From: Plasmopara viticola
Taxonomy: Eukaryota; Oomycota; Peronosporomycetes; Peronosporales; Peronosporaceae
Reading direction: 5' to 3'
Assembly (NCBI GenBank): GCA_001695595.3
Contig: MBPM02000003.1
Coordinates: 124,001 to 188,000, forward strand
Length of the DNA: 64,000 nucleotides
Shown piece after piece: positions 56,633-64,000 of this stretch; the stretch's first letter is position 1; the number at the start of each line of letters is the position of its first letter. The notes beneath the pieces are model-generated. The model had not been told where the DNA came from. It was given only the letters and a program-made list of their open reading frames with translations, and ran no database searches. The translations under genes were made by a program, and so were the position numbers.

Positions 56633-59600
56633 GAGAAGCGCTTCTAATGACCATCCATCAGCCACCGGGGCTTCTGGTCTCAAAGGCCGAAGCTGCGGCG
56701 ATCAAACCGCAGCCTATAGTTGTCCGAATTCATGACTTATTTAGTGCTTATCGTGGCCAAACTCGTGTTCGAGCGAAGAGCCAGACGAATGAAGCTCAGC
56801 AGGATTATAAATCTATACAAAAATCGACAAGAATAATCTTTTTAAGTACCTGCAGGTGTATGAGGCAATGACGAGCACGAATTGAGTATGAGATTGATGC
56901 CTCCAACAGAACACCCTACATCATTTCCATACGTTGAACTGATTATTAAGAATAGAGCAAACTGACCAATGGATCAGGGCGCGCTTGATTGGCGCAGGCT
57001 GCTTAGTAGCGTACTAAGCTACATGCAACAATGTAGAGAAGGAAAAACACCTTTGCTATCAAGACGGTTTACGGGAAGTAAAAGAGCGACTTGCACATTT
57101 CAGTACATTACAATAAGCAATTTCTCGTCTCTTTATCATGAATTTGCATTTTTGGCATGAGTGCGTCTGTCTACAGGGTATATAACGGTCAAAACGAGTA
57201 TATCGACTATCAACTTGACAATTACCAAAATATATATAAATGTGTGCTTTGTTTGGGAACGCCTAATTCACTTTCTAGATGCGAGAGTATTGCGTGAGAG
57301 CAATTGATGGCAATATTGTGACCCGCTGAGGTGGCGTAGCGTATTGACATCAGTATCAGTACGCTCGTGTTTAATCAAAGCACGCAATATACCAAGAGAA
57401 GGAAGGTCGTGCAGATCAGCACGATGAAAAGTGAAGGAATCATGACAACAAAGTCAAATGGTGATTGGACAACAGGAAGGGGAGCTGTGCCCGAAAGCTA
57501 GCACACATGCGCCATGGACATCTCCGGGAAAAGGCCACATACAGTAGCATACTGTGCGATTTGGTATTGTTGAGATGGAATACCGGTTGTTGCTATCTTA
57601 AATATTTCCAAGCTCGAGATAATAAAAAGGAACCTGCATCGTCCAGCTGTCACACTTACAATCGACAAAGGAAATCGAGTAGGTTTCGATCGAACTCTAC
57701 TGCCTGAAGACAGCTGGGAGCAAAAATGTATCGACGAAGAGCTTAAACTCAAATCGAGTGGCGATACTTGGTCACTGTACGATACACGGACGCACTCAGT
57801 GCGGACACCTACTTTTGTAGAAAGATTATAATAAGCCGATCGCAATCGATATAAAATTAAAGGCTTGCTAATAGATTTTGAAATAAAGAAGTTTAAAAGG
57901 CGCTTGTCTACATTATAACCATAATTAGTGGAGCTATGTAGGTTGCATAGTAAGAGAAGATTAACTCGCACGCGAGTTTCCAATTTTGAACATTGAGCTC
58001 AGCAATCTCATGCCACAAAAAATTGAAGGAGAGTGAATCCTATAAATTGTCTAGACCACAAGACCTAAAGCAACTTAAATTACGATCATCTTGAGAAAAG
58101 TTTTATTAGAGCTACTAGTTACTTGATCGACAAGAATTTACCATAAATGATTATAGAAAGCGTTAGATACGAATCGATTTGACAATGAGACAGATTGAGT
58201 GGAATCTCAATAAGCTCGATTTTTTCCTTTGTACATCGACTATACAATCACATGGTCTGGAAAATTCGTTTCGCGACATCGAAGCAATAAGATAGGACGA
58301 TTGTGTATAAGACATCACGAGTAATCCCCTTCTAACTCGTGAAGTGGCCCTCCATCATCAGATCACTAAGTAGGAGCTCAAAGAGGATGCAACTAAAGTG
58401 GATGGACCAAGTTTCGAGAGGAAAGAAAAGGAGCACTATGCTGAAGTTGCTGAGATGTGTGTGACGACGGATCAGAGTACTTCTGCAAAAAAAATTATAA
58501 GCGAACGCAAGTAGGAAGCATGTCAGAAATGTCGCCGTCGGTAGTCATGCGGAACACCGACAATAGAAATGCGCAATGCTGACGATAGAAATGCGCAAAG
58601 CCGACTATAGAAATGCGCAAAGCTGACTATAGCAAAGGTTGGCCAAGGCGAGTCTCAGACAATGGGTAAGCAAACAATTCTTGCTCACGCTTGAGACTGG
58701 TCGTCGCAGGCTGCACTTGAGCTGCCAGAAAAACCACCGGCCTCTGCAAAGAGTGTGGCTATCTGACAGCGGCAGCTTACTGAAAGCGCTGGATAGAGCA
58801 AATGAGACACCAGCTCCAAGCAAAGTGCTAGCTGACTCACCATCACTAGTTCACTTTTCAGAAGATTGAGATTGGGAAAGAGCACGCTTTCGAGTTATCA
58901 TTCGGTCAACGTCCGGGTAACAGGGCGCGGACCATATCGAGTACACGCATCATTTCATTGAGCGGACCCAGACTGAAAGGTGACGTTCGTACAAAGGAAC
59001 GTGTCTTGCCTGGCTAATTTGCTGGCCCAGACATAAAATTTACCAGAGATCCAGCCAAAATGTTCGTAATTTTGATAAGCTCCGTGACAAAATTAACTGA
59101 AATGTGGGCGTTATGCTCAGGACACTCTATGCAGCAATAATCATTTTGCAGGATAAAAGGGCATCTTCTCGTCGAGGTTTCCCCACGTCGAAAAATAAAC
59201 GCTTTTTGTTATATGCTTTGCGCTGTTGTAACAGTTGTGCCATTTATAGAATTCATTTCGGCATAGGTTAATGGAAAAATTGGTGCATTCTTTGAATGCA
59301 CATTAGGTTCTATCTACTCATGCATTCTTCTTCCCGTCACCACTTAAAGACTCTGCAATTAAGCACGACTCCCTCTTGAATGCGTAATATTATCTTTACC
59401 TTGACAAAATTCAGACAAAAATATCATCCTATAAGGAAATGTGATCTTAAAGCCGATTTCACAATTTTTGTAAAGTTAGGTGCTCTCTATACAGCATAAA
59501 AGGGTCGTGTGTTCTATCGCGGGAAGTCGCGTAATTAGGCTAGGCCGCTTTAGTGAGCAAACTTGTTGCGTTGCACTAAGGAATAGAAAATCTTGGGCTC

Positions 59601-59766
59601 CTTTGGGTGGAGGTAGTAAAGCATATAACTAATTACATTACAGGTCAGATTTGGAGACTTGAGCAGTATGTAAAAAAAAGGCAACTTACGGAACTGACTC
59701 GAACTCCTTATTCATGGCGATGCGGTAAAGACCACGTGACTTTCATATTTCCTTTCCAATCACGAG
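56633..59766. other. Gene-poor decayed retroelement DNA
   Basis: About 3.1 kb of short, stop-rich frames. A 22-bp tandem repeat is at 58559-58633. The last 170 bp are the upstream region of the glucanase gene. Confidence 0.45.
58559..58633 (+). repeat. 22-bp tandem repeat, about 3.4 copies
   Basis: Units at 58559, 58581 and 58603 read GACnATAGAAATGCGCAAAGCn with few changes (the first unit has AATGCT near its end). A partial fourth begins at 58625. Confidence 0.8.
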
Positions 59767-60936
59767 ATGTTTCGCGAAGTTGCTTTCTCCACGATTGCCG
59801 TGGCCTTGTTAGGGTCTTCGACTTTAGCGCTGGATCAGAAGCTGTATGGCATCAATTACGACCTTCGACAAGGCCCGGATTGGGACCCTGCAAAGTGCAA
59901 GTCCGCAGAGACCATCGCGGCCGACCTCAAAATTCTAAGCACCATCACATCCAATGTGCGCACTTACAGTCTATCTGATTGCGACGTGGCAGACGTGCTC
60001 ACAGCCGCTAAGGATCTATCGCTCACCGTGTGGCTTGGTGTCTGGGTTTCCGAGGACTCGACGGTGTATGATGCTGAGGTTAAGGCCTTTAAGAAGCTTA
60101 TCGCTGCTGGTCATATCGACAGCAACATTGTGGGTATGAATGTTGGTAGTGAGACTGTCTACCGTGGCGACATTTCAGCTCGCCAAGCCATTAAGTACAT
60201 CAACGACTTTAAAGAGGTCATGGCAGACCACAACATCACCATCCCCGTCAGTATCACGGATGTTATCGACACGTTTGTCCAGTACCCGGACATGCTCAAA
60301 GCTGGTGACATCGTCACCATCAATCAATTTCCATTTTGGGAAAAGATCAAGCCCGACAAGGCCGTAGCGCAATTTGATAAGCGCATTCAAGTGCTACTTA
60401 AAATGGCTGGCGACATGGAAGTTGTCATTAGCGAAACGGGATGGCCAACAAGCGGCTCGGCTGAAAACGGCTCGGTGGCTTCAGAGGAGAATGGTGCAAT
60501 TTTTCTAAATGACTTTTACCAATTGGCCGAGTCTAGGGGCTGGAAGTACTATTACTTTGCAGGCTTTGACACGCCCTACAAGGAGAAGCAAGCGGATGAT
60601 TCGAAAACTGTCGAGTCGCACTTCGGTCTTTTCGACGAAGTGGGAACCATGAAGGCAGCTTACGAGAAGCTCGAGCTTTCCAAGAATGTAAACCCGCATA
60701 ACTCGAGCAGCTCTGCCTTGATTGAGTCATCGGGATCGTCTGGCGATTCGCCCAGTGCTGGCACGACCTCTCCCGGTAGTAGCACTGTGTCTAGAGCTCC
60801 CACCTCCGACACGGAGGAATCCTCGCCAACAAGCGCACCCTCACCGTCGAACGCTGATAACGAAGCGTCGCAGCTCATGCCTTCCAGCATTGCCGCCATC
60901 CTGGCCGTAGTGTCCACCGTTTTCTGGTATTTGTAA
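59767..60936 (+). CDS. GPI-anchored GH17 glucan beta-1,3-glucosidase
   Basis: A single-exon 389-aa protein. Signal peptide about 1-22 (hydrophobic AFSTIAVALLGSSTLALA-type). The GH17 barrel follows with KLYGINYDLRQGPDWDP at the start, proton donor Glu129 in VGMNVGSETVYRG, and nucleophile Glu223 in VVISETGWPTSG. After the barrel (to about 315) is a Ser/Thr/Pro-rich stretch of about 50 residues, likely O-glycosylated, and a hydrophobic C-terminus (AAILAVVSTVFWYL) typical of a GPI-attachment signal. Such enzymes cleave or remodel beta-1,3-glucan, the main oomycete wall polymer. Cell-surface location is well supported by both ends. The neighbouring gene on the right is convergent. Confidence 0.9.
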   Translation: MFREVAFSTIAVALLGSSTLALDQKLYGINYDLRQGPDWDPAKCKSAETIAADLKILSTITSNVRTYSLSDCDVADVLTAAKDLSLTVWLGVWVSEDSTVYDAEVKAFKKLIAAGHIDSNIVGMNVGSETVYRGDISARQAIKYINDFKEVMADHNITIPVSITDVIDTFVQYPDMLKAGDIVTINQFPFWEKIKPDKAVAQFDKRIQVLLKMAGDMEVVISETGWPTSGSAENGSVASEENGAIFLNDFYQLAESRGWKYYYFAGFDTPYKEKQADDSKTVESHFGLFDEVGTMKAAYEKLELSKNVNPHNSSSSALIESSGSSGDSPSAGTTSPGSSTVSRAPTSDTEESSPTSAPSPSNADNEASQLMPSSIAAILAVVSTVFWYL

Positions 60937-61321
60937 GTCGTAGTATTTTTCTCTGGTCGATAAATGTGTACAGAGTGGAATGCTTGCCTTTGCCATTGTT
61001 CTGCGTACTAGCAGTCTACATTTCCAGTATATCGCGTTTAGATTGTAGAAGTCCCAGCTTACATTGCCGGCTGCATCTGCGATGAGAAAAGCTTTGGCTC
61101 CTTCGAAATCGTACAAAAGCACCACAAGTGCCTGCTTATTTCTTTGTAAGCCATTACTTTATCATTGTCTGTCTCTGAAAAGCTGAGAAGACATGTACAA
61201 TGTCATGCAGAATAATTTGAACGCAGTCTGCGACTCGTAGGTTGCCAATAGCAGAAAGCTCGATCAGACATCAAATTAACAATTGCAACCGCAAACGTTA
61301 TTTAAGTGTTGTAGTTGCCTC
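60937..61321. other. Gap between convergent genes
   Basis: 385 bp without a supported gene, 3' sides of the glucanase and of the minus-strand gene at 61322-62233. Confidence 0.45.
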
Positions 61322-62233
61322 TTAACGTTCAAGGCTCTCACTTAATGCATCTAAGTGATATACACGGCCGGGTGCTACACCACCGAAATGAGCGAGCTGC
61401 ATGGCTGCACGTTGCTGCTTGCTGGCCATTTTCTGATTGTGCCACTCGAGACGCTTGGGGTCATGTAAATCATGTATTTCCCACGCAATGCTTGGCACAC
61501 GCACCAACTTTGCTCTCGTAGGAAATGTACTGTTGGCATAAAGCTGTTGATACATGGCAACGGTGGCGACTTCCTCAATGCCCGCGGCCGATCCGATTCC
61601 GTCTACCTCGAGACGCAAGGCATCTCCCATGAGTGCAAAGCCCACTTTCGTCAGCGCCTCCAAATTCCACAGCGCAAGCGTGTTCCACGGCGATGTCAAG
61701 CCGTTCAGCTCGACTGGCTGCTTCGAGAGATCGGGTTGAAAGTCATGCCCAGGCAGAACCGCGCCAACAACAAGATCGGTTTTGCTATCAAATTGTAGAA
61801 GCAGAGATGCCACACCAATTGCATCAATGTCAATTTCCAGCGACTGGAGGAGCAAAACATCGGCCTCGGGGAAGCGATCAGCTGCCGTCCCGATCAATGC
61901 ATTCAAGGCCGGCACAAACTTGCCCCAATATAGCATTGGTATGATCTCAACTTGGCCGGCAAAAGCCCCGGCAGCCACCTCACTCTGCAATTTAACCATA
62001 AACTCGCGTACAGACTCAACAAATATGCTCACCGGGGGTACGTCTCCATTCGACGAAAAGACAGAGCTGACAATCGTCTCAGGTAAACCTATAGCTATCA
62101 AGATCCCACCATCCGAGTACGTGGCTGCACGAGCGCAAAAGGCACGGACTTGATCCAACACCTTGGATACGTCAATTCGGTCGCGCTGCGTATGGTTGTG
62201 CCAATGCAGCCTAGTACCTACAACAATGGTCAT
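61322..62233 (-). CDS. Unknown 303-aa protein, possibly glycosyltransferase-like fold
   Basis: Intron-less. Alternating beta-alpha pattern over most of its length: GGILIAIGLP, VEIIPMLYWGKFVPALNALI, EADVLLLQSLEIDIDAIGVA, and DLVVGAVLPGHDF followed by SPWNTLALWNLEALTKVGFA. The EADVLLLQSLEIDID stretch sits where GT-A enzymes have their acidic metal-binding residues, and a following GAVLPGHDF..SPWNTLALW loop is reminiscent of sugar-nucleotide transferases. I see no clear DxD motif, so this is only a fold guess. No signal peptide or membrane segment, so probably cytosolic. ATG at 62233. Confidence 0.6.
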   Translation of the reverse strand: MTIVVGTRLHWHNHTQRDRIDVSKVLDQVRAFCARAATYSDGGILIAIGLPETIVSSVFSSNGDVPPVSIFVESVREFMVKLQSEVAAGAFAGQVEIIPMLYWGKFVPALNALIGTAADRFPEADVLLLQSLEIDIDAIGVASLLLQFDSKTDLVVGAVLPGHDFQPDLSKQPVELNGLTSPWNTLALWNLEALTKVGFALMGDALRLEVDGIGSAAGIEEVATVAMYQQLYANSTFPTRAKLVRVPSIAWEIHDLHDPKRLEWHNQKMASKQQRAAMQLAHFGGVAPGRVYHLDALSESLER

Positions 62234-62428
62234 TGCTTACGGGTTTTATACCATGATTTTTTCGGTCACATAAGCAATACTTCAGATGGACCTAAGAAAG
62301 ATACTCTATTGCGCGGCACGCAAACCATTTTAAGTAATACAAGCGAGAGCCGAGCGCGGGAAAGCGAATGTAGGTCTCTTATATCCTATTTATGGCTCTC
62401 GCTCTCCCAGCTCGCTCCCGTTCCCTAC

Positions 62429-62481
62429 TTTTGCCTTTGTAAATGCGGCGAGTTCACACAGCATCTTGCACAAAGGCAAAA
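62429..62481. repeat. Stem-loop, 12-bp perfect arms
   Basis: TTTTGCCTTTGT at 62429-62440 and its exact reverse complement ACAAAGGCAAAA at 62470-62481, loop of 29 nt. Confidence 0.75.
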
Positions 62482-62566
62482 TATAAGGTATGAATGCCGT
62501 GCACATGTTAAGGCGCACTTTGAAAAATTCAGTATACGCACCAGGTACATCTTATCCGACGTGCAA

Positions 62567-62584
62567 ACCGGTACATATACCGGT
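62567..62584. repeat. Palindrome ACCGGTA-CATA-TACCGGT
   Basis: Perfect 7-bp arms around a 4-base centre. Confidence 0.8.
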
Positions 62585-62640
62585 AAGGTGCCTGTCAAAC
62601 ACTATTCTTGTGGGCCTTCAAAAAATATTACCACGCTTCA

Positions 62641-62657
62641 TGTAACGGCCCGTTACA
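62641..62657. repeat. 17-bp perfect palindrome TGTAACGGCCCGTTACA
   Basis: Starts TG and ends CA like LTR termini, so it may be an abutted LTR end pair or a footprint. No second copy was seen in the window. Confidence 0.7.
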
Positions 62658-64000
62658 TTTCCATCAACTGAGACTCGATTTTAGTAAAGAGGAGAGAGAT
62701 AAGTTTTACCTGTTAAGCTTGGCCTTCATTCGAATGGTCGTTTTTGTCATATAGATGGCGAAGCTTGCAGTAAAAAGGGGTGTCGGTCGGCCAATCCAAC
62801 GCCGAAGAAGAATACTGCACCAATATCAGCCTCTGTGCCTGTGGCCACGCTTATAATTGAGGCTGCTCCTTGGAGACTGTACCTAAACCATGGGCAACTA
62901 ACATAAAAATAATTGTTCGCTAGAAAGCTCCAAGAAAGATAGGCTGTGGAGAAGCCTCGCACTCCACTAGGGCGGAGAATGCGCACATACCGTTTTACGT
63001 AGCTCAGTGGTCTACAAACACCTCTGTCTTCGAGCGATAAATTTTGCAACCACGCGCTTGGAGTTTTGCCTGCTAGAGCTGCGAGGGAGCTTCAGATTAA
63101 TGTCATCGCTATAGAAACGCTAGAAGGAAGATTTAACGTCAGCCTCATCTGCCATGCAAAAAACCTCACAGAAGAGAAAGGAAAATTAACGAACTACACA
63201 CCCAGTTACCAAAATTGCTTAAGGTGTATTCGTTAACTTTTAGGTCACCAAATTTGGAGATTTGGGGGAGCAAAACGAAGTCAAAAACGATAGTTCTTGA
63301 TGCATTCGTCGGGTTACCGAAGTCACTGACGCAGTGGGCGTCAATCGTCAAACATCAGCCGCCGACGCAAGTCGCCTTCGCGCAAGAGTTCCTCTTACTT
63401 TCTTAACATTGAGTCTAACGAGGAAGGGGAGCACATTCGGAACGAAAACCATTCGGCCGGTGCAGGTCATGGCGTCAAGCAGTGCTTACATCCTTCACGA
63501 TCCGCGAGGGCTTTGTTGACGCAACAATTTACTTGGCTGTTAGGAGCTTAGCTTGGTTAAAAAGAAAATCTTGGTATAGCTCAGTTTTCAGTCGCCATGC
63601 TCAGACTCCTACCACAACATCGATCCGGTCCACAGGGTTTAACTCGGCGCCGTGGTAAGCGTTAAGAAACGGGTGAAGTACTAATACCCTTGAATCTTTT
63701 TAGCACTATCACGACCGCGATTTTATTCGGATATTCATGCGTAGATAAGAAGACCGCTGTGATATTTCAGCTTGAGCATATGGCTAGCTTTGAGCACAGG
63801 TAGAGAATCACTTCTACCATACCATATGTCGCGGTCTATTGATCGTGTTTAAATGTTTGGTAATTTAATCGCAGGTTACATACAAGCGCCCGTTGCTTCT
63901 GATTCCAGATAACAATGGCCTATGCGCAGTCGAGAAGAAGCCGTTCTATTGGCTTTCTTGGGTTCTGCAAGACGGAATATCTACGCCATGTTTCAAGAAG

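Larger units (their letters stand above)
62234..64000. other. Gene-poor end of window with palindromes
   Basis: About 1.8 kb with no supported gene. Contains three inverted repeats at 62429-62657 listed separately. A gene could start beyond the right edge. Confidence 0.45.

Noticed and set aside
1..64000. RXLR or Crinkler effector genes
   Set aside because: No ORF combines a signal peptide with RxLR-EER or LxLFLAK at the right distance.
1..64000. CRISPR arrays, operons, ribosome binding sites
   Set aside because: Spliceosomal introns and gene structure show a eukaryotic nuclear genome; no such arrays were seen.

Overview
This is a eukaryotic nuclear window that looks like an oomycete of the Peronosporaceae (Phytophthora or downy mildew). 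The genes are compact, with introns of only 48-82 bp and very short intergenic gaps. It carries the C-x4-C-x9-C-x2-HGGG repeat protein often labelled 'WRKY19-like' in oomycetes, and a GPI-anchored GH17 glucanase. Gene-dense islands alternate with long stretches of decayed retrotransposon DNA. The organism call is inference; no rRNA or species marker is present.

Layout. 1-4.7 kb: 3' end of a cationic amino-acid transporter, an unknown coiled-coil gene, and a DDX56/Dbp9-type DEAD-box helicase. 4.8-7.8 kb: two oppositely oriented copies of an internally deleted LINE, each with its own target-site duplication. 8.3-9.5 kb: the HGGG-repeat protein. 9.6-22.8 kb: no intact gene; holds a 0.31-kb LINE derivative and a decayed Ty1/copia element whose central 2.2 kb is inverted. 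22.9-38.5 kb: kinesin-5, an SLC17-like MFS carrier, a large PPR protein, RAD54, a TPR protein, tryptophan synthase alpha and TFIIH subunit Tfb4/p34, packed with 36-350 bp gaps. 38.5-46.4 kb: gene-poor, with retroelement traces and a degenerate duplication. 46.4-52.8 kb: an unknown Lys/acid-rich protein, a likely mitoribosomal mL40, and a complete seven-exon CAMTA (CG-1, IPT, ankyrin, IQ). 53-59.7 kb: a small gene cut by a second 0.31-kb LINE derivative, then decayed retroelement DNA with a 338-bp identical direct repeat. 59.8-62.2 kb: the GH17 glucanase and an unknown 303-aa protein. 62.2-64 kb: palindrome-rich DNA without a gene.

The genes are mostly housekeeping (rRNA helicase, spindle motor, recombination, NER/transcription, Trp synthesis, organelle expression) and do not form one pathway. 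Exon structures were worked out by hand from frame and splice-site agreement. The most notable items are: (i) a nested family of internally deleted LINE derivatives (about 1.15 kb and 0.31 kb), with shared deletion junctions and target-site duplications of 11-14 bp; (ii) the copia element with an apparently clean internal inversion; (iii) an intact CAMTA gene; (iv) RAD54 with a C-terminal RanBP2-type zinc finger.
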